From Erwinia persicina NBRC 102418 (GTDB lineage Bacteria > Pseudomonadota > Gammaproteobacteria > Enterobacterales > Enterobacteriaceae), in assembly GCF_001571305.1 (NCBI RefSeq), contig NZ_BCTN01000017.1, positions 52,182 to 116,181 of the forward strand: a stretch of DNA of 64,000 nt. Direction: 5' to 3'. Both the position numbers and the translations under genes were made by a program. The first letter of the stretch is position 1. Every line of letters begins with the position of its first letter. The notes beneath the pieces are model-generated. The model worked only from the letters and a program-made list of their open reading frames with translations, was not told where the DNA came from and did no database searches. This document shows, piece after piece, positions 34,153-43,298 of the stretch.

Positions 34153-35262
34153 TTATGCCACCAGAAGGCGCAACATCCGGCGCAGCGGTTCTGCAGCCCC
34201 CCACAGCAGCTGATCGCCCACGGTAAAGGCAGAAAGGTAGTCCGGCCCCATATTGAGCTTGCGCAGACGCCCAACCGGCGTGTTCAGTGTGCCGGTCACG
34301 GCAGCCGGGGTCAGTTCACGCATGGAAATCTCGCGGTCGTTTGGCACCACGTTTACCCATTCATTGTGCGCGGCCAGCATCTGCTCAATGTCGGTGAGCG
34401 GTACGTCTTTTTTCAGCTTCAGTGTAAAGGCCTGGCTGTGACAGCGCAGCGCGCCGACACGGACGCAGAGACCGTCAACCGGGATCACGCTGCTGGTGCG
34501 CAGGATTTTGTTGGTTTCGGCCTGACCTTTCCACTCTTCGCGCGTCTGGCCGTTATCCAGCTGCTTGTCGATCCACGGGATCAGACTGCCCGCCAGCGGA
34601 ACGCCAAAGTTATCGGTTGGCAGCACGCCTGCACGGCTCAACTCCGTCACTTTACGCTCGATGTCGAGGATGGCCGAGGCCGGATCCTGCAGCTCCTTCG
34701 CCACATGATTATGCAACATGCCCATCTGGGTCAGCAGCTCACGCATATGACGTGCGCCGCCGCCGGAAGCCGCCTGATACGTGGCCACCGACGCCCACTC
34801 CACCAGGTTGTTTTCAAACAGGCCGCCCAGCGACATCAGCATCAGGCTGACGGTACAGTTACCGCCGACAAACGTTTTGATACCGTTGTTCAGACCGTCA
34901 TGGATCACCTTGTGGTTAACCGGGTCAAGGATGATGATGGCGTCATCTTTCATACGCAGCGTTGAGGCAGCATCAATCCAGTAACCGTTCCAGCCCGCCG
35001 CACGCAGCTTAGGGTAAATGTCGCTGGTGTAGTCCCCGCCCTGGCAGGTAATGATAATATCCAGCGCTTTCAGCGCGTCGATATCAAAGGCATCCTGCAG
35101 CGTGCCAGCCGACTGGCCCGCGAAGGCCGGGGCCGCCTGACCGTGCTGAGACGTTGAGAAGAATACCGGACGGATCACATCAAAATCGCGCTCTTCACTC
35201 ATGCGTTGCATCAGTACCGAGCCCACCATCCCACGCCAACCTACTAATCCAACCGTCTTCAT
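34153..35262 (-). CDS. asd: Aspartate-semialdehyde dehydrogenase Asd
   Basis: NADPH-dependent reduction of aspartyl phosphate to aspartate semialdehyde, a shared step to lysine, diaminopimelate, methionine and threonine; essential for the cell wall in enterobacteria. 369 residues from ATG 35262 ([18 protein letters not shown]), against 367 in E. coli; the 36 in-frame codons upstream are not conserved. The dinucleotide-binding GWRGMVG is at residues 8-14, and the catalytic cysteine is in [14 protein letters not shown] near residue 135; the catalytic histidine region is [12 protein letters not shown]. Transcribed alone, divergent from yhgN. Confidence 0.97.
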   Translation of the reverse strand: MKTVGLVGWRGMVGSVLMQRMSEERDFDVIRPVFFSTSQHGQAAPAFAGQSAGTLQDAFDIDALKALDIIITCQGGDYTSDIYPKLRAAGWNGYWIDAASTLRMKDDAIIILDPVNHKVIHDGLNNGIKTFVGGNCTVSLMLMSLGGLFENNLVEWASVATYQAASGGGARHMRELLTQMGMLHNHVAKELQDPASAILDIERKVTELSRAGVLPTDNFGVPLAGSLIPWIDKQLDNGQTREEWKGQAETNKILRTSSVIPVDGLCVRVGALRCHSQAFTLKLKKDVPLTDIEQMLAAHNEWVNVVPNDREISMRELTPAAVTGTLNTPVGRLRKLNMGPDYLSAFTVGDQLLWGAAEPLRRMLRLLVA

Positions 35263-35535
35263 CTTTACCTTTATCCCGGCTCCCCGTACCGGCCATTTCC
35301 ACCCCCGGCAGTGCCCGTCATCCTCACGTACAACTGTACGCTCCGGCTGCGGTGTGCTGGCAGTAAGCAAACTGGCTACGACAGTGACGCCTGACCTGTT
35401 AGAGTTAAAACAATATGATTGCTAAACCTTACAAGGTGCAGCAAAAGTGGCAAGTGAATTAAATCGATTAGATGGTTTTTTTTAGCAGCGCTGCTTATAA
35501 CGTAGCGACATTGATTAATAACGAGAACAACAACG

Positions 35536-36129
35536 ATGACTGAAATGATCTCCGCGACGATATTATTGTTGCTGATTATGGATCCGCTGGGCAATTTGCC
35601 GATTTTTATGTCGGTTTTAAAACATCTGGAGCCGAAACGTCGTCGGGTGGTGCTGATGCGCGAAATGCTGATCGCGCTGTTCATCATGCTGCTGTTTCTG
35701 TTCGCCGGGGAAAAAATTCTCGCCTTCCTCAATCTGCGGACGGAAACCGTGTCGATCTCGGGCGGCATCATCCTGTTCCTGATCGCCATTAAGATGATTT
35801 TCCCTTCACAGGAGAGCAGCAGTACCGGGCTTTCTGCGGGAGAAGAACCCTTTCTGGTACCGCTGGCCATCCCGCTGGTCGCCGGACCTTCACTTCTTGC
35901 CACACTGATGCTGCTGTCGCATCAGTACCCAAGCAATATGGGCCATCTGGTTGGGGCGCTGCTGATCGCCTGGGGGCTGACCGTAGTGATCCTGTTGCTG
36001 TCGGGACTGTTCTTAAGACTGCTGGGGGACAAAGGGGTGAATGCGCTGGAACGGCTGATGGGGCTGATTCTGATTATGCTGGCGACGCAGATGTTTCTGG
36101 ATGGGATACGGACGTATTTGAAACTCTGA
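35536..36129 (+). CDS. yhgN: MarC-family inner-membrane protein YhgN
   Basis: Six-helix integral membrane protein of the MarC/YhgN family, function not established (once thought linked to antibiotic resistance). 197 residues, the E. coli length. The family signature is clear: MDPLGNLPIFMSVL at residues 15-28 and VPLAIPLVAGPSLLATLML in the middle, with hydrophobic helices at the end. It is divergent from asd and convergent with gntU, separated by a hairpin. Confidence 0.93.
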   Translation: MTEMISATILLLLIMDPLGNLPIFMSVLKHLEPKRRRVVLMREMLIALFIMLLFLFAGEKILAFLNLRTETVSISGGIILFLIAIKMIFPSQESSSTGLSAGEEPFLVPLAIPLVAGPSLLATLMLLSHQYPSNMGHLVGALLIAWGLTVVILLLSGLFLRLLGDKGVNALERLMGLILIMLATQMFLDGIRTYLKL

Positions 36130-36134
36130 GGGTG

Positions 36135-36165
36135 GCGGGTGGACCTCAAAAGACGGTCCGCCCGC
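36135..36165. terminator. Hairpin between yhgN and gntU
   Basis: GCGGGTGGACC, nine-base loop, GGTCCGCCCGC: eleven pairs with one wobble on the plus strand. It sits between convergent stops, six bases after yhgN. Confidence 0.65.
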
Positions 36166-36173
36166 AGTATCCC

Positions 36174-37514
36174 CTACGACAACAGTTCGAAGGCGATCAT
36201 TCCGATAATCGCGCCGACGGTGCCGAGGATCGTTTCCATCAGCGTCCAGGTCTTCAGCGTCTGCGCTTCGGTTGCCCCGGTAAAACGGCCAAACAACCAG
36301 AAACCAGCGTCGTTAACGTGGCTGCAGATAATGGAGCCCCCGGCAATGCAGATCGACAGCGCGGCCATCTGCGCGCCGGAATAGTGCAGCGGCTCGATCA
36401 CCGGCATAATCAGCCCGACGGCGGTCAGACAGGCGACGGTAGCCGAGCCCTGAATAATACGCACCGCGCCCGCCAGTACAAAGCAGGCCAGCGCCACCGG
36501 TAAACCGGCACCCGTTAACGCATTACCCAGTGCCGGGCCAACGCCGGAATCCACCAGCACCTGCTTGAACACGCCTCCGGCCCCAATGACCAGCAGAATA
36601 ATCCCCGCCGGCTGGAGCGCTGCGCCGCAGATCTCCATGACGCGTTCTTTGTCCATGCCCTGTCGGTAGGCCAGGCCATAAATGGCGACCAGGCAGGCCA
36701 GCAGGATCGCGGTAAACGGATGGCCGATAAACTCCAGCCACTCGTACAGCGTCGAGCCCGGTGCGGTAAATCGCGCACCGATGGTTTTCAGGCCCACCAG
36801 CAGCAGCGGGAACAGGATCAGCGACAGACTGAAACCAAAGGAGGGCAGCTTGCTCTCATCGAATTCGGGATGATCGCCCTCTGCCGGAACGCCAAAGGTC
36901 ACGTGCTGGCTGATAAAACGGCCAAACAGCGGCCCGGCAATCAACATCCCCGGGATCGCCGCGCAGAGGCCCAGCAGGATCATCCAGCCAAAATCAGCAT
37001 GCATCTGGGACGCCAGCAGCATCGGTGCAGGCCCAGGCAGCAGGAAGGCCGCTGCCGCCGCAACGCCGGCGAACAGCGGGATCACCAGCTTCACCAGGTT
37101 ATCGCCGGTACGGCGTGCTACCGCAAAGGCAATGCTGATCAGTAGCACCACCGCCACTTCGAAAAACAGCGGCAGCGCACAAATCAGCCCGGCGATCCCC
37201 ATTGCATAATGCGCGCGGCTTTCGCCAAAGGTCTTCAGCATGCGGATGGCAATCTGGTCGACCGCGCCGGTTTCATGCAGGATCTTGCCGAACATCGCCC
37301 CCAGCGCCACCACAATCGCCAGGAATCCGAGCGTGCCGCCCATGCCCTTTTCCATCGTTGTGGCAATTTTATCCAGCGGCATCCCGGAAAACAGGCCCGC
37401 CCCGATAGAGACTAACATCAGCGCCACAAAGGCGTGCATCCTTGCCTTCATCACTAAAAAAAGCAGCAGCAGAACCGATCCGGCTGCTGTTAACACCAGT
37501 GTTGCAGTACTCAT
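36174..37514 (-). CDS. gntU: Low-affinity gluconate transporter GntU
   Basis: Gluconate:H+ symporter of the GntP family, inner membrane, about 12 to 14 helices. 446 residues, the same as E. coli GntU, which it resembles more closely than GntT or GntP throughout (for example VVALGAMFGKILHETGAVD and QGSATVACLTAVGLI). It is downstream of gntK by ten bases, forming gntKU. In E. coli the high-affinity gntT lies near nfuA; that copy is absent here, so GntU is the only gluconate transporter in this window. Confidence 0.93.
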   Translation of the reverse strand: MSTATLVLTAAGSVLLLLFLVMKARMHAFVALMLVSIGAGLFSGMPLDKIATTMEKGMGGTLGFLAIVVALGAMFGKILHETGAVDQIAIRMLKTFGESRAHYAMGIAGLICALPLFFEVAVVLLISIAFAVARRTGDNLVKLVIPLFAGVAAAAAFLLPGPAPMLLASQMHADFGWMILLGLCAAIPGMLIAGPLFGRFISQHVTFGVPAEGDHPEFDESKLPSFGFSLSLILFPLLLVGLKTIGARFTAPGSTLYEWLEFIGHPFTAILLACLVAIYGLAYRQGMDKERVMEICGAALQPAGIILLVIGAGGVFKQVLVDSGVGPALGNALTGAGLPVALACFVLAGAVRIIQGSATVACLTAVGLIMPVIEPLHYSGAQMAALSICIAGGSIICSHVNDAGFWLFGRFTGATEAQTLKTWTLMETILGTVGAIIGMIAFELLS

Positions 37515-37524
37515 GACACCCTAC

Positions 37525-38061
37525 TTATTTTTTACTGGCCGCACCGTCAATGGTGGTCAGGGTTGCTGCGACAACCTTTTCAAGCGACTGATTAATATCG
37601 ACAACCAGTACATCGTGCTCATCACTGCCCGGCTCTTCCAGCGTGGCAAACTGAGTCACCAGCATTTGCGGCTTAAAGAAGTGCCCTTTGCGCGCGCGCA
37701 GACGCGACTCAATGGTATCGAAGTCACCTTTCAGATAAACGAATGAGAGGTTGTTATTACCCTTACGCAAAATATCGCGATAACTTTTTTTCAGCGCCGA
37801 ACAGACGATCAGTGAAACATCGTTAGTGCGCTGCATGGCGAACGCGGCATCGTTGATCGACTCCAGCCACGGACGGCGGTCATCATCATTCAGCGGATGG
37901 CCGGCCGACATTTTTTCGATGTTGGCACGCGGGTGCAGGAAGTCGCCATCGAGGAAAGCAGCGTTAAGCTGATGCGCAACGGCATTGGCAACGGCAGACT
38001 TGCCGCTTCCGGATACACCCATCAGTACAAAGACGTGATTAGGCGTTGAATGAGTGGTCAT
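37525..38061 (-). CDS. gntK: Gluconokinase GntK
   Basis: Phosphorylates gluconate to 6-phosphogluconate, entering the Entner-Doudoroff or pentose phosphate route. 178 residues. The P-loop is VLMGVSGSGKSAVA at residues 12-25; LDGDFLHPRANIEKM and VCSALKKSYRDILR are family motifs. It heads the gntKU operon and its promoter region holds a GntR operator at 38105-38118. The thermosensitive isozyme IdnK is similar, but location beside gntR and gntU supports GntK. Confidence 0.95.
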   Translation of the reverse strand: MTTHSTPNHVFVLMGVSGSGKSAVANAVAHQLNAAFLDGDFLHPRANIEKMSAGHPLNDDDRRPWLESINDAAFAMQRTNDVSLIVCSALKKSYRDILRKGNNNLSFVYLKGDFDTIESRLRARKGHFFKPQMLVTQFATLEEPGSDEHDVLVVDINQSLEKVVAATLTTIDGAASKK

Positions 38062-38104
38062 TATTGTGGCTCCGGCAGAGAGGTAGCAGATGAGTCAGTT
38101 AATT

Positions 38105-38118
38105 TGTTATCGGTAACA
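38105..38118. promoter_or_regulatory. GntR operator upstream of gntKU
   Basis: TGTTATCGGTAACA, on the minus strand TGTTACCGATAACA. It is a near-perfect palindrome matching the operators described for E. coli gnt genes. It lies 43 bases before the gntK start, where a repressor would block transcription until gluconate is present. Confidence 0.75.
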
Positions 38119-38261
38119 TTGTCTGGATGTGTATGGATTATGGCAACAGCCACGGCGGAAAAAGCTGGTAAATGTGAGGTGCTTCAAAAAAACAGCAGAT
38201 TCAGACAGGCGGTGGCACAAAGGGACAAGTCAGGAGCGGGCAACGGTGTGCCCGCCGCGTA

Positions 38262-39257
38262 TCAGATACTGCCGCCAGGCAGGATGGTAAAGCCGACGTC
38301 CACCGGGGACGGGCCCGCGACGTCACCGCGAATGCGTGCCAGCAGCAGCGTGGCAGACGCCTGCCCCATCTGCTCACGCGGCGTCTGCACTGTGGCCAGC
38401 GGCGGATTGACCACATGGGCAATATCATGACCGTGAAAGCCGGCAATGGCCATCTGCTGCGGCACCTGTAATCCCTGGCGCTGACACTCAAACATCGCGC
38501 CAACGGCCAGATCATCGTTGGTGCAGAACAGGCTGTCGGTGAGAGGGTAGCGTTTCTGCGCCTCACACATCAGCATCGCTCCGGCAGAGAATGATGATGC
38601 TGCCTCCATCATCACGCTCCGGGGTTCCAGGCCGGCTTCGATCATCGCCAGACGATAACCCTGCTCTTTCTGCAGCGTTCGCTCATCAAGTCGCGCCCCC
38701 AGATAGACGGTATGGCGGTGCCCTCTTTGCAGAATGGCGTGGGTCATCTGCCGGGCCGCCTCAACATTATCAAAGCCGACCGCCATATCCAGACAGGGGG
38801 AGACAGAGTCCATCATCTCTATCACCGGGATCCCGGCCGTTTCGATCATTCGCAGGCTGGCCGCCGTGTGGGTGCGTTCGGTGAGGATCAGCCCGTCGAT
38901 ATTCCAGCCCAGCAGCGATCGCAGCTGTAGCTCTTCTTTTTCGGCGCTGTAGCCGAAGTGCCCTACCAGCGTCTGATAACCCGCCGCATCGGTGACCGCT
39001 TCAATCCCACGCAGCACATCAGCAAATACCTGATTGGTCAGGGAAGGCAGCAGCACGCCAATCGCCCGACTGGTGGCGTTGGAGAGCATGTCAGGTGCGC
39101 GATTAGGGATATAACCCAGCTCATCCAGCGCGGCCGCAATCTTGCCCTGCAGCGCGGCAGAGACCTGATCGGGATGACGCAGATAGCGGCTGACGGTCAT
39201 TTTGGTGATACCGATGCGATCGGCAACATCCTGTAGTACCGGTCTTTTTTTCTTCAT
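38262..39257 (-). CDS. gntR: Gluconate utilisation repressor GntR
   Basis: LacI-family repressor of the gnt genes, relieved by gluconate. 331 residues, as in E. coli. The N-terminal helix-turn-helix and hinge are evident (LQDVADRIGITKMTVSRYLR at residues 8-27, then ALDELGYIPNRAPDMLSN), followed by the periplasmic-binding-protein-like effector domain. It lies 200 bases upstream of gntK on the same strand; the operator in that gap supports its role. The stop is close to a stretch with no other gene. Confidence 0.95.
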   Translation of the reverse strand: MKKKRPVLQDVADRIGITKMTVSRYLRHPDQVSAALQGKIAAALDELGYIPNRAPDMLSNATSRAIGVLLPSLTNQVFADVLRGIEAVTDAAGYQTLVGHFGYSAEKEELQLRSLLGWNIDGLILTERTHTAASLRMIETAGIPVIEMMDSVSPCLDMAVGFDNVEAARQMTHAILQRGHRHTVYLGARLDERTLQKEQGYRLAMIEAGLEPRSVMMEAASSFSAGAMLMCEAQKRYPLTDSLFCTNDDLAVGAMFECQRQGLQVPQQMAIAGFHGHDIAHVVNPPLATVQTPREQMGQASATLLLARIRGDVAGPSPVDVGFTILPGGSI

Positions 39258-39320
39258 CAGACTTCAGCTAGTGGGGACAGAATTATGCTGAGTGTAACAA
39301 AAATAAGGGGAAAAACGACA

Positions 39321-39343
39321 AAGGGGCGATTGTCTCGCCCCTT
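39321..39343 (-). terminator. Terminator after yhhW
   Basis: On the minus strand AAGGGGCGA, loop GACAA, TCGCCCCTT, followed by TGTCGTTTTT. It lies 22 bases past the yhhW stop and ahead of the gntR promoter. Confidence 0.75.
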
Positions 39344-39364
39344 AAAGTGTGACACGGGTTGTCA

Positions 39365-40066
39365 TTAAACCGGTGGCAGGTCGAACAGCAGGATTTCAGC
39401 ATCGCTGCTGGCGTTGATATTTATGGACTTTTCATCCCAGACAGCAAAAGCGTCAGAGGTGGTCGCCGCCTCGCCGTTCACGGTAACATCCCCTTTTACT
39501 ACCTGGATCCAGATGCGACGCCCCTCTTCCACATCTACGCTACCCTGCTCACCGGCTGTCAGCGCCCAGCGCGACAGCGTCATATCCTGGAACACCTTCA
39601 GTGAACCGTCGCGGGCATCCGGTGACAGCACCAGTTGGCGGCCCTGCACATCGTCAAAACGACGCTGTGCGTAACGCGGTTCAATGCCGGTTTTTTCCGG
39701 GATAATCCAGATCTGGTACAGATGCAGCGGCACGTCTTTACTGGCGTTGTACTCAGAGTGACGCACGCCGGTTCCGGCGCTCATAATCTGGAACTCACCC
39801 GCCGGGATCTGCTCTTTATTGCCCATGCTGTCCTGATGCTCAACAGTACCGGACAGGACATAGGTCAGAATTTCCATATCCTTGTGGGGGTGCGTACCAA
39901 ACCCCTGACCACCATCGATAACATCTTCGTTAATCACCCGCAGTGCCGAGAACCCCATAAAATTGGCATCGTAATAATCGGCAAAAGAAAAGGTGTGGTA
40001 GCTGTCCAGCCAGCCATGATTAGCATGACCGCGATCTTGTGCTTTGCGTAAGTAAATCATATTCAA
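39365..40066 (-). CDS. yhhW: Pirin-family protein YhhW (quercetin dioxygenase activity in E. coli)
   Basis: Bicupin protein of the pirin family; the E. coli homologue has quercetin 2,3-dioxygenase activity in vitro, physiological role unknown. 233 residues, about 231 in E. coli. The N-terminal cupin has the metal ligand pattern FGTHPHKDMEILTYVLSG (His57, His59 region) with a later HxxxE-type HSEYNAS. The C-terminal cupin lacks metal ligands, as usual. It is divergent from the RyhB/yhhY region; E. coli yhhX, normally next to it, is not present. Confidence 0.92.
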   Translation of the reverse strand: MNMIYLRKAQDRGHANHGWLDSYHTFSFADYYDANFMGFSALRVINEDVIDGGQGFGTHPHKDMEILTYVLSGTVEHQDSMGNKEQIPAGEFQIMSAGTGVRHSEYNASKDVPLHLYQIWIIPEKTGIEPRYAQRRFDDVQGRQLVLSPDARDGSLKVFQDMTLSRWALTAGEQGSVDVEEGRRIWIQVVKGDVTVNGEAATTSDAFAVWDEKSININASSDAEILLFDLPPV

Positions 40067-40205
40067 TTCTCCTCAACGTTTTGACACAGTCTGGACCTCT
40101 GACGCTGTGGATGATAGCGGAGAAAATTGTCTTCTCTGTTCAAAAAATTCGATTTAAAAACGAGGAAATAAACAGGGGCATTGCGGAAGCGGGTAGGTTG
40201 CAGGC

Positions 40206-40302
40206 AAAAAAAAGCCAGCACCCGAGCTGGCTAAGAAATACTGAAGCAATGTGAGCAATGTCGTGCTTTCCCAGTCGGTACCGGAGGTACTCCTGAAAAC
40301 GC
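40206..40302 (-). ncRNA. ryhB: RyhB iron-responsive small RNA
   Basis: Minus-strand sequence contains the conserved RyhB core (AAAGCACGACATTGCTCACA then TTGCTTCAGTATTTCTTAGC) and ends in the Hfq-type terminator AGCCAGC-ACCCGA-GCTGGCT followed by eight T. The seed (around GACATTGCTCAC) that pairs with sodB and other iron-protein mRNAs is intact. About 95-97 nucleotides. The 5' part, with a GTACC-TCC-GGTAC hairpin, differs from E. coli. Location between yhhW and yhhY is as in E. coli (yhhX-ryhB-yhhY), and a Fur box overlaps the start. RyhB represses non-essential iron-using proteins when iron is low. Exact 5' end is inferred from alignment by eye. Confidence 0.93.
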
Positions 40303-40304
40303 AT

Positions 40305-40323
40305 GACAATAATAATCATTATC
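40305..40323. promoter_or_regulatory. Fur box controlling ryhB
   Basis: GACAATAATAATCATTATC matches the 19-base Fur consensus GATAATGATAATCATTATC at 17 positions. It abuts the RyhB 5' end and covers the expected -10 region, so Fe-Fur should repress ryhB. Effects on divergent yhhY are possible. Confidence 0.9.
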
Positions 40324-40422
40324 ATTCGCACTTGTAAAGCCATTTTCTGATTATTTTTTGCTTGATTTGCCGCTGAAAAACCCTGATTTTAAAAGGGAAT
40401 TCAACCCTAAGGGAGAGTGACT

Positions 40423-40917
40423 ATGAGTGAGATTATCGTACGACATGTGGTACCCGACGATGCGCTGGCCCTCCATCAGCTTTACAGCCAGCCGGAAACC
40501 TATGCCGATACGCTACAGCTTCCTCATCCTTCCCTGAAAAAGTGGCAGGAACGTCTCGCTTCGGTCCCGGACGGCATGCAGATGCTGGTCGCCTGTATCG
40601 ACAACGTGGTCGCAGGCCAGGTCACGCTGGAAGTGAACTCCCGCGTCCGCCGCCGGCATACCGCGACTTTTGGCCTGGGCGTGGACGTCCGCTATCGTGG
40701 CCGGGGCGTGGCCAAAGCCATGATGAGCACCCTGATCGATTTGTGTGATAACTGGTTAAACGTTGAACGCATTGAGCTGACGGTCTTTGCCGACAATCAG
40801 GCAGCCATCGGACTTTATCAACGCTGTGGTTTTGAAACGGAAGGCCGCGCCCGCCGTTATGCGTTACGTCAGGGTGAGCTGGTCGATGCCCTCTTTATGG
40901 CGCGCTTCCGGCCGTAA
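40423..40917 (+). CDS. yhhY: GNAT N-acetyltransferase YhhY (AaaT)
   Basis: GNAT-fold acetyltransferase; E. coli YhhY acetylates phenylalanine and methionine in vitro. 164 residues from ATG 40423 (MSEIIVRHVVPDDALALHQL), with GGGAG six bases upstream; the GTG at 40417 overlaps that ribosome site and is rejected. The acetyl-CoA loop is GVDVRYRGRGVAKAMMSTLI near residues 80-100, and the C-terminal VFADNQAAIGLYQRCGFETEG motif is typical of the RimJ/RimL-like branch. It lies downstream of the ryhB Fur box on the other strand. Confidence 0.9.
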   Translation: MSEIIVRHVVPDDALALHQLYSQPETYADTLQLPHPSLKKWQERLASVPDGMQMLVACIDNVVAGQVTLEVNSRVRRRHTATFGLGVDVRYRGRGVAKAMMSTLIDLCDNWLNVERIELTVFADNQAAIGLYQRCGFETEGRARRYALRQGELVDALFMARFRP

Positions 40918-40953
40918 CCCGCGGGGGAGCGCTTCTGCCCTCCCCGCTTCACG

Positions 40954-42141
40954 TCAGATGTGGATGGTTTTGACTTTACCGCGGCGCTCAATTTTCAGCG
41001 TGAGCTGCCCTGCCGGCGTATCAGCCAGCGTGTGGCGGAGCGCATGAATCTCTTCAGGCCTGACCGGGCGGGCGTTAACTCTGAGCAGCGCATCCCCATT
41101 TTGCAGGCCAAAGGGGAGTAACGCGTCGGCAGGATTGGAATACAATTCAACCCGTTTGCCGTAAAAGCGCACGGCAAGCACCCGCAGCGGAGCGGGCTCA
41201 TCCCGGGTAAAATGCTGCTCACGGTAGCAAAACAGCATCTTATCGGGCAGAAACAGGTAACGATCGAAACGCACCAGAAAGTTCATCCCCAGTCCCAGCG
41301 CCCCCTGTTTATTCTCGCGCACCAGCATGTTACCCAGCGGTAACTGGTTAAATTGCAGGCCGCCCAGGAGGTAGCCATCGCTCACGCTTTCGCCGCCTAA
41401 TCCCAGCGCAGGCTGGTTGATACCGGTCAGAACAGCACTCTCCGGGCGTTCACGACTGGCGTTTATCAGTTCCGTGCCGATGTAGCTGTAGTCGCTACCG
41501 GTATTGAGCGTCATATGCACCGGACGTTGATGGTAGTCCAGTACCAGTTGTGGCCCGGCGGCATCCCCGTCGCGATAGGGCACACAGGCGGGATAATCCA
41601 GGTCACCCGGCTCCTGCTGCCAGACGGTAAGCTCCCGCGTCAGGTTATCCATCTGCCAGGTAAACTGACGAAACACGTCCATGCCGACAATCCCGTCTAT
41701 ATTAACCCCGTTCGCCTGTGTCAACGCACTGAGATCCGCTCCCAGCCAGGGGGTGGTAGCAGGTAGCACCGCATCGCCAATGCCAATCGCCAGCGGGCGC
41801 CAGACCTGAAGCCCTTGCTGGTGAAGAATGCCGCTCGCGCTACGAATGCTGGCAGCCAGCGTTTGCTGGTACAGCAGCGGGATCTGGTCAGCGGGTTCTT
41901 TCTGCGTCAGCTCATTCGCCAGCAGATTATCCACAACCAGCGTATTCATGCCAGTATCCAGAAGAAAGTGATACAGCCTGCCACGGATCGTCACCGGAAT
42001 GATTAACGCATCCGGGCGAACGGAGGCCGTTAACAGCGGCACCGATGGCGGCACAGGCGCACGAAGAGGGTCAGCCAGAGCCGGAAATGCCGCAATATAC
42101 AACGCCGCGACAGCGGTAAAGACCCACACAGAGTACTTCAT
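40954..42141 (-). CDS. Secreted retropepsin-like aspartic protease with C-terminal PDZ domain
   Basis: 395 residues: signal peptide 1-23 (ends AFPALA), then two related lobes and a PDZ domain (about 315-395, with NGDALLRVNARPVRPEEIHA). Lobe 1 has the aspartic protease motif FLLDTGMNTLVVD (Asp62-Thr63-Gly64) and GVNIDGIVGMDVFRQF near 146-160, the pattern of pepsin/retropepsin folds. Lobe 2 has the equivalent motif as TLNTGSDYSYIG, with Asn213 in place of the second catalytic aspartate. The product is therefore a single-chain pseudo-dimer with one changed catalytic residue, acting in the periplasm or outside. Gene name not known to me. Divergent from an SDR/PhyH pair. Confidence 0.8.
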   Translation of the reverse strand: MKYSVWVFTAVAALYIAAFPALADPLRAPVPPSVPLLTASVRPDALIIPVTIRGRLYHFLLDTGMNTLVVDNLLANELTQKEPADQIPLLYQQTLAASIRSASGILHQQGLQVWRPLAIGIGDAVLPATTPWLGADLSALTQANGVNIDGIVGMDVFRQFTWQMDNLTRELTVWQQEPGDLDYPACVPYRDGDAAGPQLVLDYHQRPVHMTLNTGSDYSYIGTELINASRERPESAVLTGINQPALGLGGESVSDGYLLGGLQFNQLPLGNMLVRENKQGALGLGMNFLVRFDRYLFLPDKMLFCYREQHFTRDEPAPLRVLAVRFYGKRVELYSNPADALLPFGLQNGDALLRVNARPVRPEEIHALRHTLADTPAGQLTLKIERRGKVKTIHI

Positions 42142-42457
42142 AACACTCCTTGTAATACGACTTCCTCAGTTTCCATGGCGCAGGCGACATGGCGTATTGT
42201 GCCGCCACAATGTAGGGGAAACAGAAGAAAAAGTGAGGGATAAACGTGCTGATAAGCACCACTGGCAGCGAAATGAGGCAAAAATACAATTTTATGGCTT
42301 CAGACTTAAGCAAGCAGTCGCAGGCAGCATGAGATGATTTTGAGGTTTTTTTGAGGTTCCTGGCGCGTATTGTTAATGAAATGTTGGTGATAAGGTGTTC
42401 CTGCTCCTGTTCGGGCTTATCGCATCGGCAAAAATTAACAATAAAGGAATAACAATC
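42142..42457. other. Divergent promoter region of the retropepsin and SDR genes
   Basis: 316 bases with no gene. It should hold promoters in both directions. TTTGAGGTT occurs twice at an 11-base interval (42339-42347 and 42350-42358), about 100 bases before the SDR start, a spacing used by many winged-helix regulators that bind direct repeats. Confidence 0.4.
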
Positions 42458-43288
42458 ATGAGCTTAAACTTAGAGAAACAGTTTCACGGTCAGGTTTATG
42501 TGGTCACCGGCAGTACGCAGGGGCTGGGTGCTGCCGTCAGCCGTTTACTGGCAGAACGTGGAGCGCGCGGACTGGTTCTCTGTGGCCGCAATCAGCAGGC
42601 CGGGATGGCCCAGGCACAATCCCTCCGGGCACTTGGCTGTGAAGCCCGGTTTGTCACTGCCGATATCAGCGAGCCCGAGGCCTGCGAACGGGTCATTGCA
42701 GAAGCCGCCACGCACTTCGGGACACTGCATGGCCTGGTTAACTGCGCGGGCATGTCCGACCGCGGCACCATTATCGACACCTCCCCGGCGCTGTTCGACG
42801 CTATCTTCGCCGTCAACGTCCGGGCCCCTTTCTTCCTGATGCAGGCAGCAATCAAACTGATGATTGCCAGCGATGTTGAAGGCAGCATCGTTAATATCAT
42901 TACCATGACCTCCCATGGCGGACAGAGTTTCCTCACGCCTTATGCGGCCTCGAAAGGGGCACTGGTGACCCTGACCAAAAATGTCGCTTTCAGCGCGATG
43001 CGCAATCGCATCCGCGTCAACGGGCTGAACATCGGCTGGATGGATACGCCGCATGAGGATGATATTCAGAAACAGTACCATCAGGCCGGTGATGACTGGC
43101 TGGAAAAAGCAGAGCGTGCGCAGCCGTTTGGTCGCCTGCTGAAACCCCGGGAAGTGGCGCGCGGCGTGGCATTTTTACTCTCTGAAGAGTCAGGGATGAT
43201 GACCGGTGCGATCATCGACTTCGATCAAAACGTGGTGGGCTGTGGTGATGACGGCGCGCTGCAACCTCAGCATAAACTGGCCCTGTAA
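42458..43288 (+). CDS. SDR-family NAD(P)-dependent oxidoreductase
   Basis: Classical short-chain dehydrogenase/reductase of unknown substrate. 276 residues from ATG 42458 ([20 protein letters not shown]). The cofactor motif is TGSTQGLG (residues 17-24), the structural motif NCAG is at 95-98, and the catalytic residues are Ser152, Tyr162 and Lys166 (YAASK). An Arg in LCGRNQQ after the second strand suggests NADP preference (inference). First gene of a two-gene operon: the phytanoyl-CoA dioxygenase-family gene starts 11 bases after the stop with a good GGAG site. Neither gene is present here in E. coli. Confidence 0.85.
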   Translation: MSLNLEKQFHGQVYVVTGSTQGLGAAVSRLLAERGARGLVLCGRNQQAGMAQAQSLRALGCEARFVTADISEPEACERVIAEAATHFGTLHGLVNCAGMSDRGTIIDTSPALFDAIFAVNVRAPFFLMQAAIKLMIASDVEGSIVNIITMTSHGGQSFLTPYAASKGALVTLTKNVAFSAMRNRIRVNGLNIGWMDTPHEDDIQKQYHQAGDDWLEKAERAQPFGRLLKPREVARGVAFLLSEESGMMTGAIIDFDQNVVGCGDDGALQPQHKLAL

Positions 43289-43298
43289 GGAGCGGAAA

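Noticed and set aside
34021..34965. 314-codon open frame running from the glgB-asd gap into asd, antisense
   Set aside because: Most of it is antisense to asd, and the part in the gap has no start signal or homology I recognise.
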